Of a stretch of DNA of 16,376 nucleotides, positions 1 through 7,182 are shown piece after piece. The notes beneath the pieces were generated by a model. It searched no databases and had not been told where the DNA came from. It saw nothing but the letters and a program-made list of their open reading frames with translations. The first letter of the stretch is position 1; each line of letters opens with the position of its first letter. The position numbers and the translations under genes are program-made. The stretch covers positions 15,640 through 32,015 of the forward strand of contig DGTD01000010.1 in the NCBI GenBank assembly GCA_002396385.1. Direction: 5' to 3'. This stretch comes from Bacteroidales bacterium UBA4345 (GTDB lineage: Bacteria > Bacteroidota > Bacteroidia > Bacteroidales > Paludibacteraceae).

Positions 1-2
1 AG

Positions 3-75
3 AGCGGCAAACGGGGTTCGAACCCGCGACCTTCGGCTTGGGAAGCCAACGCTCTACCAACTGAGCTATTACCGC
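3..75 (-). tRNA. tRNA-Gly (anticodon CCC)
   Basis: Read on the minus strand this folds as a full cloverleaf of 73 nt. The 7-bp acceptor stem (GCGGTAA with TTGCCGC) has one G-U pair. There is a D arm GCTC/GAGC, an anticodon stem TTGGC/GCCGA, a loop TTCCCAA with anticodon CCC (complement at 40-42), and a T arm with the standard TTCGAAC loop. Discriminator base is T and CCA is not encoded (the next bases are CT), so CCA must be added after transcription. It decodes GGG glycine codons. It is transcribed away from the FadL-like gene, from its own promoter at 92-123. Confidence 0.95.
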
Positions 76-89
76 AAAAACTTTTGCGG
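72..89. repeat. Inverted repeat across the 5' end of the tRNA
   Basis: CCGCAAAA (72-79) and TTTTGCGG (82-89) are perfect 8-bp complements separated by 2 nt. One arm includes the first bases of the mature tRNA, the other lies in the precursor leader. In the precursor RNA the leader could pair with the acceptor 5' strand and compete with the cloverleaf until RNase P processing. Confidence 0.5.
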
Positions 90-91
90 CA

Positions 92-123
92 CAAAAATAG
101 GGAAAAGAAAATTAAGATGCAAA
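92..123 (-). promoter_or_regulatory. Promoter of tRNA-Gly
   Basis: On the minus strand TTTG (123-120), a 20-nt spacer and TATTTTTG (99-92) match the Bacteroidota housekeeping consensus TTTG-N~19-TAnnTTTG exactly. The predicted start near 85-88 lies about 10-13 nt before the mature tRNA 5' end, a sensible distance for a stable-RNA gene. Confidence 0.7.
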
Positions 124-209
124 TTTCATTTGCACAACCGAAGCCAAAATATGAAATAGCACACTAAATATCAACATTCACAACAATAATATAAAACAAC
201 ACAAAATAC

Positions 210-254
210 TGTATACCAACATAGTATACAATATAATTAACAATGTTAATTATA
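210..254. repeat. Two tandem inverted repeats upstream of the FadL-like gene
   Basis: The first is TGTATAC (210-216), 7-nt spacer, GTATACA (224-230). The second is a perfect 10-bp stem TATAATTAAC (232-241) with a 3-nt spacer and GTTAATTATA (245-254). No T-run follows on either strand, so they look like protein-binding sites rather than terminators. They lie 40-85 bp upstream of the likely promoter of the FadL-like gene. The rest of the 76-370 gap is AT-rich and shows no ORF of note. Confidence 0.4.
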
Positions 255-293
255 AAACCTTAGAAAAAGCAACGGAAAGAAAATAATTTAACC

Positions 294-301
294 TAATTTT
301 G
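294..301 (+). promoter_or_regulatory. Likely -7 element of the FadL-like gene
   Basis: TAATTTTG matches the TAnnTTTG -7 consensus of Bacteroidota. It would give a start near 308 and a leader of about 60 nt. No good TTTG is seen about 20 bp upstream, so a -33 element is missing or an activator is needed; the inverted repeats at 210-254 could serve that. Confidence 0.4.
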
Positions 302-370
302 CGAAAATTTATAAACAACACTCTATTGAGCTATCCAATTAAAGGATAAAGGGATATAAACGAAAGAACA

Positions 371-1936
371 ATGAAAAAAACCGTACTAACGTGCACCGCA
401 ATGCTGATGGGCCTTACCGGAGCTATAGCTGGCGGCCTGAACACAAACACCAACCAAAGTGCAGAGTATTTGAGGAATCCGGCTCGTGATGGAGCCATTG
501 GGATTGACGGAGTCTATTCAAATCCGGCAGGTGTGGCGTTCCTCGACAGCGGGTTACATGTGTCGTTTAACATTCAAAGCGCGCAACAACAGCGTAATAT
601 TGTTTCCACCTTTCCAGCATTCGCATACGGAGCGAAAAACGGGAAAAACATGACCAAGACGTTTGAGGGTGAAGCCAGCGCTCCACTTGTGCCGTCGTTG
701 CAAGCCGCCTACAACTGGAACGGATGGAGTTTCCAATTAAACACAGCAGTTACAGGAGGTGGCGGCAAATGCGAGTTTTCCGACGGACTGGGTTCTTTTG
801 AGAGCAATGTCGCCCTGTTAAACGCATTCGGTGCAAAAAAGGGATTTTTTGGAAACGGCTACTATGCCGATATGTACATGAAGGGACGCCAATACTACAT
901 TGGCATAACCCTTGGTGCAGCCAAAAAAGTTACCGATAATCTGTCGGTATACCTTGGAGCCCGAGCCCTATACGGGAATTCCAGCTATAAGGGCCATGTT
1001 AAAAACATTATGTTTATGGACCCCAATTCAAATAAGTTGGCAAAAGCCAGTGCTATCGCAGCGACCTACAACGAAATGGCAGAAGTCTATCAGAAAAAAT
1101 TAGACCAGCTAAAAGATGCCGGATTGGGAGAAAGCGACAATGCGAAACAATTGGCCGAAGGCTTTGCCAAACTGAAAACAGCCGCAGCCGCAAGCCAAAA
1201 AGTTGGTTCAGTAACCGACGAGGACGTTGTTTTAGACTGCGACCAATATGGTTGGGGAATAGCCCCTATCATCGGACTAGACTACAAGATAAACAAGTGG
1301 AATTTTTCGACCAGATACGAGTTCAACACCCGTATGCGTCTGAAGAACGACGCCGTGAACAGCAAGTCAGCCGCCAATTTCAGTGCACTGAAAAAGTTCG
1401 AGGATGGGAAGAAAGTTGAAGAAGACCTGCCGGCACTGTTCACTGTTGGTTTGCAATACGAATTGCTTGACAACCTGCGTCTGATGGGTGGTTTCCACCT
1501 CTTTTTCGACAAACAGGCAAAACAGTACAACGACCGTCAGGATCTATTAGACGGGAACACCACCGAATATCTGCTCGGATTGGAATGGGACATCTGCAAA
1601 CACCTGCAGTTTTCGATTGGCGGACACCGCACCCATTTTTGCAACACCGACGAATACATCAGCGATATGTCTTACAACGTCAGCAACTGGGATCTAGGAA
1701 CAGGTTTCGGTATACCGGTAAACGACCGGCTGAAATTCAACCTTTCATTCTACAAGTCGTTTTACGACAACTATACCCGGACTACCAACGACTATAACAA
1801 CCTGAGCGCCACAGTTGCCGCACTGGCAGGAACTGACGCTGCCAAGCAGTTGAAGGAAGCTGGTTCTCTCTTCGGGCAAGACAAGTTTGAACGCAACAAC
1901 TATGCTTTCGGCATCGGTGTAAACTATCGTTTCTAA
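371..1936 (+). CDS. OmpP1/FadL-family outer-membrane transport protein
   Basis: A 521-residue predicted outer-membrane beta-barrel of the OmpP1/FadL/TodX family, which carries long-chain fatty acids and other hydrophobic compounds into the cell. The N terminus is a signal peptide (KK then a hydrophobic stretch, likely cleavage after AIA at 18-20). The mature start contains the family-typical YSNPAG segment (49-54). Alternating strands rich in Tyr, Trp and Gly follow, and the protein ends in NYRF with the terminal Phe expected by the BAM machinery. E. coli FadL is about 446 residues; the excess here includes a charged Ala/Lys/Glu-rich helical segment at about 222-285, which is unusual inside a barrel and probably forms an extracellular or periplasmic extension. 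The ATG at 371 directly starts the signal peptide. No Shine-Dalgarno is present. Monocistronic, closed by a terminator at 1952. Substrate cannot be told. Confidence 0.88.
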   Translation: MKKTVLTCTAMLMGLTGAIAGGLNTNTNQSAEYLRNPARDGAIGIDGVYSNPAGVAFLDSGLHVSFNIQSAQQQRNIVSTFPAFAYGAKNGKNMTKTFEGEASAPLVPSLQAAYNWNGWSFQLNTAVTGGGGKCEFSDGLGSFESNVALLNAFGAKKGFFGNGYYADMYMKGRQYYIGITLGAAKKVTDNLSVYLGARALYGNSSYKGHVKNIMFMDPNSNKLAKASAIAATYNEMAEVYQKKLDQLKDAGLGESDNAKQLAEGFAKLKTAAAASQKVGSVTDEDVVLDCDQYGWGIAPIIGLDYKINKWNFSTRYEFNTRMRLKNDAVNSKSAANFSALKKFEDGKKVEEDLPALFTVGLQYELLDNLRLMGGFHLFFDKQAKQYNDRQDLLDGNTTEYLLGLEWDICKHLQFSIGGHRTHFCNTDEYISDMSYNVSNWDLGTGFGIPVNDRLKFNLSFYKSFYDNYTRTTNDYNNLSATVAALAGTDAAKQLKEAGSLFGQDKFERNNYAFGIGVNYRF

Positions 1937-1951
1937 ACATAAAAAGCAAAA

Positions 1952-1990
1952 AAGGAACAGGTATGGGAGTGCGTCTTCCATACCTGTTTT
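1952..1990 (+). terminator. Intrinsic terminator of the FadL-like gene
   Basis: AACAGGTATGG (1956-1966) pairs perfectly with CCATACCTGTT (1978-1988), loop 11 nt, followed by further T residues. It lies 20 nt after the stop codon. Confidence 0.85.
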
Positions 1991-2140
1991 CGTATATGTG
2001 CGTAACGCACTACACTAGGAATAACGACAGCGGAACAACAGACCTTTCGCATTGAACCTTGTCAACAGTTTTACGGCACGTTACTCCACAAAGCAGGCAC
2101 ACCATTCAAGACCCCGCATAGAGCGGCCTACAATAGCCAT

Positions 2141-2179
2141 AAAAAAAACGCTCCGATTCAAGTACAATCGGAGCGTTTT
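2141..2179 (-). terminator. Intrinsic terminator of the carAB fusion gene
   Basis: A perfect 14-bp stem, AAAACGCTCCGATT (2145-2158) with its complement at 2166-2179, has a 7-nt loop. On the minus strand it is followed by a U-tract (A8 at 2141-2148 on the plus strand). It sits about 20 nt beyond the stop codon of the fusion gene. The 1991-2140 stretch before it holds only a 5-bp hairpin (1998-2010) and no gene. Confidence 0.88.
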
Positions 2180-2197
2180 CTATATCAATAGAACTAC

Positions 2198-5100
2198 TTA
2201 ATACTCATCCCAACTCTTTATCTTGATGTCGTTGAAAGTCATTTCGCAACAACTACGGATAAAGGCACTCGCCAAACGGGCATTGGTAAATAGCGGAGTA
2301 TTGAAATCGACAGCAGCACGTCGTACCTTGAATCCGTTCTGTAACTCACGCTGTGTACTGTTTTTAGGGATATTAACCACAAAGTCGAATTCCTGGTTCT
2401 CAATCATATCAAGAGCTTTAAGAGGAGCATCCACCTCATCAGGCCAACCGACCAAAGTACTACCCACACTGTTCTCACAAAGGAATTTGTAAGTACCAGC
2501 AGTAGCATAAATTTCGTATCCATTGTTCTTAAGCATCTTGCAAGTGTCAAGCAGATCGACCTTTGACTTTGTCTCACCACTTGAGACCAACACCTTCTTC
2601 TTACGAGGCATTTTGTATCCAACGGACAAGAGTGACTTGAGCAGAGCCTCGCTGAAATCGTCACCAATACAGCCCACTTCACCCGTAGAGGCCATGTCTA
2701 CTCCATGAACAGGGTCAGACTGCTGCAAACGGGCATAAGAGAACTGTGACGCCTTAACACCCACATAGTCGAGATCGAAGGCCGACTTTTCAGGTTTAAC
2801 CACCGGCAAGCCCAACATAACACGTGTAGCCAACTCAATGAAGTTAATCTTCAACACCTTCGAAACGAATGGGAACGAACGTGAGGCACGGAGGTTACAC
2901 TCAATAACCTTAATCTCGTTCTCCTTGGCCAGGAACTGGATGTTGAACGGACCCGAGATGTGGAGCGCAGCAGCAATCTGTGCGGCAATCTTCTTGATAC
3001 GGCGAACCGTTTCGACGTAAAGTTTCTGTGGTGGAAACTGGGTGGTAGCGTCGCCAGAGTGGACACCCGCGAATTCAACGTGTTCCGATATAGCGTAGCA
3101 AACGATGTCGCCCTTGCTAGCGACAGCGTCGATTTCAATTTCCTTACAACGGGTCATAAACTGGGAAACGACAACCGGATGCTTCTGAGAAACTGCAGCG
3201 GCCATCTTCAGGAAGTTCTTCAACTGGCTCTTGTCGTAGCAGACGTTCATAGCCGCACCCGAAAGCACGTAGGAAGGACGAACCAAGACAGGGAAGCCAA
3301 TCTCGTCGACAAAGTTATCGACATCTTCCAGCGTGGTCAACTCTTTCCAGCGAGGCTGGTCGATACCGAGTTCGTCAAGCATCGACGAGAACTTGTGACG
3401 GTCTTCGGCACGGTCAATGTCGACAGCCTGAGTACCCAACAAGTTGATGTTGGCGTTGCTCAACTTAACCGCCAGGTTGTTCGGAATTTGACCGCCAGTA
3501 GAAACCACCACGCCATAAGGCGCCTCGAGGTCGAGAATGTCCATCACACGCTCGTAGGTGAGTTCGTCGAAGTAGAGACGGTCGCACATATCGTAGTCGG
3601 TAGAAACCGTTTCAGGGTTGTAGTTGATCATTACCGAGCGGTAACCCTCCTTACGGATGGTGTTGAGGGCGTTGACACCACACCAGTCGAACTCGACAGA
3701 ACTACCAATACGGTAAGCACCCGAACCGAGCACCACTACCGACTTATGGTCGTTCTCGAACTTGATATCGCTCTCAACTGCGTCGTAGGTGACGTAGAGG
3801 TAGTTGGTCTGGGCCGGATATTCGGCAGCCAGTGTGTCGATCTGCTTGACGCATGGAACAATGCCACGCGACTTACGGTATTTGCGGACTTCAAGCACAA
3901 CATCGTCGAGGTCGTTGTCCGGACATTTGGTCACCAGACGAGCCACCTGGAAGTCTGAGAAACCGAGAGTCTTGATTTCACGCAAGAAAGCGTCGGGCAC
4001 CTCTTCCAACTTATTGTACTGTGCAAGAGCCTTCTCGTGCTTAATGATATTCTCGAGTTTGAGCAAGAACCAATTATCAATCTTGGTCAGTTCGTGTATT
4101 TTCTCGACAGAGTATCCCTCGTGCAAAGCCTGCGCGATGAAGAAGATACGTTTGTCGGTAGGTTGCGAGAGGGCTTTCTCGAGTTCGTCGGTATGCAGGT
4201 GCTTGTTAGCCACGAAGCCGTGCATACCCTGGCCAATCATACGGAGCCCCTTCTGGATAGCCTCTTCGAAATTGCGGCCAATAGCCATAACCTCGCCGAC
4301 CGACTTCATAGAAGAACCCAACAGGCGGGAAACGCCCTGGAACTTGCCAAGGTCCCAACGAGGAATTTTGCAGACCACATAGTCGAGGGCTGGCTCGAAG
4401 AAAGCAGAAGTCACCTTGGTAACCGAGTTCTTCAACTCAGGAAGGCCGTAGCCCATACCGAGTTTGGCAGCGACAAATGCCAACGGATAACCCGTAGCCT
4501 TCGACGCCAAAGCCGAAGAACGGCTCAGACGGGCGTTCACCTCAATGACACGGTAGTCGTCGCTGTTAGGGTCGTATGCGTACTGCACGTTACACTCACC
4601 CACAATACCGATGTGGCGGATGATGCGGATGGCCAACTCGCGCAAGCGGTGGAAGTCGTGGTTAGAAAGGGTTTGCGAAGGAGCCACCACAATAGACTCG
4701 CCGGTATGAATACCGAGCGGATCGAAGTTTTCCATGTTACAAACGGTGATACAGTTGTCGTACTTGTCGCGAACCACCTCGTACTCGATTTCCTTCCAGC
4801 CCTTGAGCGATTTCTCGACCAAAACCTGCGGAGAGTAGGTGAACGCTTTTTCAACCAGTTCTTTCAACTGCTCGTCGTCGTCGCAGAAACCGGAACCGAG
4901 ACCACCGAGCGCATAAGCCGCACGGACGATGACGGGATAGCCCAGTTTGTGGGCAGCGGCAACAGCGCCTTCGAGGTCGGTAACCGCCTCACTCTTTATA
5001 TAGTTGACATTTATTTCAGACAAACGTTCGTTGAAGATTTCACGGTCTTCGGTATCGATAATAGCCTGAACCGGAGTTCCCAACACCTGTACGTTATATT

Positions 5101-6547
5101 TTTCAAGTACCTTGCTACGATAGAGGGCTACACCACAGTTAAGCGCCGTCTGTCCGCCGAAAGAAAGGAAGATGCCGTCTGGGCGTTCCTTTTCGATAAC
5201 CTTCTCAACGAAATCGGGGGTAACTGGCAGGAAGTAAACTTTGTCGGCAACACCTTCGGAAGTCTGGACAGTTGCGATGTTAGGGTTGATGAGGACAGTG
5301 CTGATGCCCTCTTCCTTCATCGCCTTCAGCGCCTGAGATCCTGAGTAGTCGAACTCACCGGCCTCACCAATCTTCAACGCACCCGAACCGAGCAAGAGCA
5401 CCTTCTTGTACTGTTTGCGGCCCTGGAACGCGTTACGGCGCACATCAGAGAACGGACGGTAGCCAGGTTTGTCCATCACCTTTACGAACTCGTCGAAGAA
5501 GAATTCGGTATCGGTAGGGCCAGAAGCTGCTTCCGGATGGAACTGTGCCGAGAAGTAAGGCTTGGTTTTGTGCTGTATACCCTCGTTAGTACCATCGTTC
5601 ATATTTTCGAACAAAGGCTCCCAATCAGCACCAAGCGTAGAGGTATCGACAGCAAAGCCATGGTTCTGCGAAGTGATGAACGCGGTGGTAGTGCCCACCA
5701 ACTGCACAGGCTGGTTGTGTCCACGGTGTCCGTACTTCAACTTGTTCACTTTAGCGCCACCCGCCTTCGAAAGAAGTTGGTTCCCCATACAGATACCGAA
5801 AATCGGAGTCTCGGGTTTCAGTTCCATCGACTTGCGGATGTTGGCGACAGTAGCGTCGCAATAATTAGGGTCGCCCGGGCCGTTAGAGATGAACAAACCC
5901 TCGTATTCGAGCCCCGTGAAGTCATAATCCCAAGGCACACGGGTAACAGTGGTATCGCGGCGTAGCAGGCAGCGGATGATGTTGTTCTTCACACCGCAGT
6001 CGACCAAAACAACCTTATGCTTACCATGACCGTAAGTAACGACCTCTTTGCAGCTGACTTTAGCCACCTGGTTTTCATCGTCGGGGTTAACGAAAGGAAT
6101 ATCTTCGCCAGGAAAGACCAGTTTTCCCATCATAGTACCCTTTTCACGGACAATACGGGTCAGTTCGCGGGTATCGACACCGGTGATGGCCGGAATCTTC
6201 TGCGACTTAAGCCAGTCGCCCAGATTTCGCACAGCCTCACAGTGACTGTATTCAAAAGAAAAATCGGAAACAATCAAGCCAGCGACCTGAATTTTTTCCG
6301 ATTCAAAATATTTTGACAAACCGTTCTCGTCGAGTTCATCGGCAGGAACACCATAGTTACCAACTAAAGGGAATGTGATTGTAAGCAACTGCCCGGAATA
6401 AGAAGGGTCAGTCAAACTTTCCGGATAGCCCACCATTGCGGTGTTAAAAACGACTTCACCTGCGACTGGAGCATCGTAACCAAAAGAATAGCCTTTGAAT
6501 TCAGTCCCATCCTCGAGGACCAAATTGAGTGGTTTGTAATTTTGCAT
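2198..6547 (-). CDS. carAB: Fused carbamoyl-phosphate synthetase (CarA-CarB), glutamine-dependent
   Basis: One 1449-residue protein that makes carbamoyl phosphate from glutamine, bicarbonate and two ATP for pyrimidine and arginine synthesis in the cytoplasm. Residues 1 to about 357 are the CarA part: N-terminal small-subunit domain, then a class I glutamine amidotransferase with nucleophile Cys253 in GICMGN and His337/Glu339 in QFHPEA. A linker of about 20 residues leads to the CarB part from about 380 to the end. That part has a first ATP-grasp (GSGALKIGEAGEFDYSGSQ at 387, metal-site E669 and N671), an oligomerisation region, a second ATP-grasp (GSGAYRIGSSVEFDW at 941, E1216 and N1218) and a C-terminal MGS-type allosteric domain (about 1317-1440). 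Separate E. coli subunits are about 382 and 1073 residues, so nothing is missing. Many motifs read like animal CAD/CPS1 rather than E. coli CarB. In CarA the motif is MGN where many CarAs have LGH. No frameshift is visible at the junction. It forms its own transcription unit. Confidence 0.96.
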   Translation of the reverse strand: MQNYKPLNLVLEDGTEFKGYSFGYDAPVAGEVVFNTAMVGYPESLTDPSYSGQLLTITFPLVGNYGVPADELDENGLSKYFESEKIQVAGLIVSDFSFEYSHCEAVRNLGDWLKSQKIPAITGVDTRELTRIVREKGTMMGKLVFPGEDIPFVNPDDENQVAKVSCKEVVTYGHGKHKVVLVDCGVKNNIIRCLLRRDTTVTRVPWDYDFTGLEYEGLFISNGPGDPNYCDATVANIRKSMELKPETPIFGICMGNQLLSKAGGAKVNKLKYGHRGHNQPVQLVGTTTAFITSQNHGFAVDTSTLGADWEPLFENMNDGTNEGIQHKTKPYFSAQFHPEAASGPTDTEFFFDEFVKVMDKPGYRPFSDVRRNAFQGRKQYKKVLLLGSGALKIGEAGEFDYSGSQALKAMKEEGISTVLINPNIATVQTSEGVADKVYFLPVTPDFVEKVIEKERPDGIFLSFGGQTALNCGVALYRSKVLEKYNVQVLGTPVQAIIDTEDREIFNERLSEINVNYIKSEAVTDLEGAVAAAHKLGYPVIVRAAYALGGLGSGFCDDDEQLKELVEKAFTYSPQVLVEKSLKGWKEIEYEVVRDKYDNCITVCNMENFDPLGIHTGESIVVAPSQTLSNHDFHRLRELAIRIIRHIGIVGECNVQYAYDPNSDDYRVIEVNARLSRSSALASKATGYPLAFVAAKLGMGYGLPELKNSVTKVTSAFFEPALDYVVCKIPRWDLGKFQGVSRLLGSSMKSVGEVMAIGRNFEEAIQKGLRMIGQGMHGFVANKHLHTDELEKALSQPTDKRIFFIAQALHEGYSVEKIHELTKIDNWFLLKLENIIKHEKALAQYNKLEEVPDAFLREIKTLGFSDFQVARLVTKCPDNDLDDVVLEVRKYRKSRGIVPCVKQIDTLAAEYPAQTNYLYVTYDAVESDIKFENDHKSVVVLGSGAYRIGSSVEFDWCGVNALNTIRKEGYRSVMINYNPETVSTDYDMCDRLYFDELTYERVMDILDLEAPYGVVVSTGGQIPNNLAVKLSNANINLLGTQAVDIDRAEDRHKFSSMLDELGIDQPRWKELTTLEDVDNFVDEIGFPVLVRPSYVLSGAAMNVCYDKSQLKNFLKMAAAVSQKHPVVVSQFMTRCKEIEIDAVASKGDIVCYAISEHVEFAGVHSGDATTQFPPQKLYVETVRRIKKIAAQIAAALHISGPFNIQFLAKENEIKVIECNLRASRSFPFVSKVLKINFIELATRVMLGLPVVKPEKSAFDLDYVGVKASQFSYARLQQSDPVHGVDMASTGEVGCIGDDFSEALLKSLLSVGYKMPRKKKVLVSSGETKSKVDLLDTCKMLKNNGYEIYATAGTYKFLCENSVGSTLVGWPDEVDAPLKALDMIENQEFDFVVNIPKNSTQRELQNGFKVRRAAVDFNTPLFTNARLASAFIRSCCEMTFNDIKIKSWDEY

Positions 6548-6572
6548 AATTCTCTTAATACCTAAAATCGTG

Positions 6573-6604
6573 CAAAGTTCGGAATTTTTTGCGGAAATAT
6601 GAAA
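6573..6604 (-). promoter_or_regulatory. Possible promoter of the carAB fusion gene
   Basis: On the minus strand GAACTTTG (6580-6573) matches TAnnTTTG in seven of eight positions, and TTTC (6604-6601) lies 20 nt upstream in place of TTTG. The start would be near 6566, giving a very short leader of about 20 nt before the ATG. TATATTTC (6608-6601) is an alternative -7. No leader ORF or hairpin is found between here and the gene. Confidence 0.3.
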
Positions 6605-6619
6605 TATACCTCACGAAAT

Positions 6620-6646
6620 AACCGCCGAATAATTCAGCCAACCGCC
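6620..6646. promoter_or_regulatory. Operator-like direct repeat with central dyad upstream of carAB
   Basis: AACCGCC occurs at 6620-6626 and again at 6640-6646, exactly 20 bp apart (two helical turns). Between them is the dyad GAAT-A-ATTC (6627-6635), extended by GC on both sides with one mismatch. It lies just upstream of the candidate carAB promoter, where a regulator could bind. Between 6647 and 6750 I see nothing further. Confidence 0.3.
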
Positions 6647-6751
6647 AACAAGTTTCAGATTAAAAGGAGAAGACCACCCTACATTACATTTTATAACTTT
6701 AGCGGCATCTAATTGCCAAAAGCTGTAATATCCATCATTTTCAAGTTCTCA

Positions 6752-6811
6752 AGAAAAAAAATCAATAGGCAACAGAAACAAAAGACGTTTGAATTCTGCC
6801 TGCCTATTGAT
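6752..6811 (-). terminator. Strong minus-strand terminator with no annotated gene in front of it
   Basis: ATCAATAGGCA (6761-6771) pairs perfectly with TGCCTATTGAT (6801-6811). Inside, CAGAA/TTCTG (6773-6777/6794-6798) and CAAA/TTTG (6779-6782/6788-6791) extend the hairpin to a 5-nt loop. On the minus strand it is followed by U8 (A-run on the plus strand, about 6753-6760). No T-run follows on the plus strand, so it serves minus-strand transcription coming from the 6812-7180 gap. Confidence 0.65.
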
Positions 6812-6991
6812 AGTAGCCATTAGGAAAATCTAAGCCACTCCTTGGTGTCCTAACATCATCAAAGAGCACTAATTATAAAAGATTGTAAATACTGTGTTTT
6901 AACAACTTACCTTTTCATACAAGGTATTCGGATTGTCAAACATCAAATGGGTGCCATCGGCCACTAAAATAAAGACAACAGCAACAACATC
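6752..6991 (-). ncRNA. Candidate short transcript, non-coding or carrying a gene remnant
   Basis: A minus-strand -7 element TATCTTTG (7005-6998) would start RNA near 6991, and the strong terminator at 6752-6811 would end it after about 240 nt. A second, farther -7 candidate is TATATTTG (7129-7122). Neither has a clear -33 TTTG. Inside lie two short open stretches without an ATG start: one ending at 6899 encodes a hydrophobic run then GTHLMFDNPNTLYEK, and a GTG-started 21-codon frame at 6869-6804 encodes DDVRTPRSGLDFPNGYYQ and stops within the terminator arm. Both look more protein-like than random AT-rich DNA. It may therefore be a decayed gene, a small RNA or a small-peptide gene. I do not recognise it. 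Confidence 0.25.
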
Positions 6992-7072
6992 TATAAACAA
7001 AGATATACATATTATCTGAAAAATGGTAATTTATTTTCAATTTTAATCAAAAATTTATCAGGCAAGAGGCGG

Positions 7073-7099
7073 TTTGGTAATTGTAATATGCTATATTTG
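7073..7099 (+). promoter_or_regulatory. Likely promoter of the hypothetical gene at 7183
   Basis: TATATTTG (7092-7099) is a perfect -7 element, and TTTG (7073-7076) lies upstream with a short 15-nt spacer. The start would be near 7106 and the leader about 77 nt. A mirror-image TATATTTG occurs on the minus strand at 7129-7122, so the site may be divergent. Confidence 0.45.
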
Positions 7100-7182
7100 T
7101 AAAAGCTTGAAAGGACAAACACAAATATATCAAAACTTTATGCGAAAGTGTAAGTCTAGCACTAACCATAAAAACACAGCTT

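Noticed and set aside
2960..5344. Long plus-strand open frames (332 and 435 codons) inside the carAB fusion gene
   Set aside because: They lie antisense to a highly conserved gene, give low-complexity His/Arg/Val-rich products without any family feature, and have no promoter or terminator. They are by-products of the codon use of carAB.
5400..5480. CarA-CarB fusion as a frameshift or assembly artefact
   Set aside because: The linker reads through in frame with sensible residues, no remnant stop or start arrangement is visible, and both halves have full length. It is kept as a real fusion, subject to resequencing.
6862..6960. Intron-like signals (AAG-GTAAGT and pyrimidine-TTTTAG) around the short frames on the minus strand
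   Set aside because: They match eukaryotic splice consensus, but the context is clearly bacterial, joining the pieces does not keep the protein-like frames together, and AT-rich DNA yields such matches by chance.
6964..6990. Leucine-rich octapeptide frame (ATG TTG TTG CTG TTG ...) on the minus strand, like an amino-acid attenuator leader
   Set aside because: No leucine-related gene or alternative hairpins follow it; the only hairpin is about 150 nt downstream and ends the transcript. Best seen as chance.
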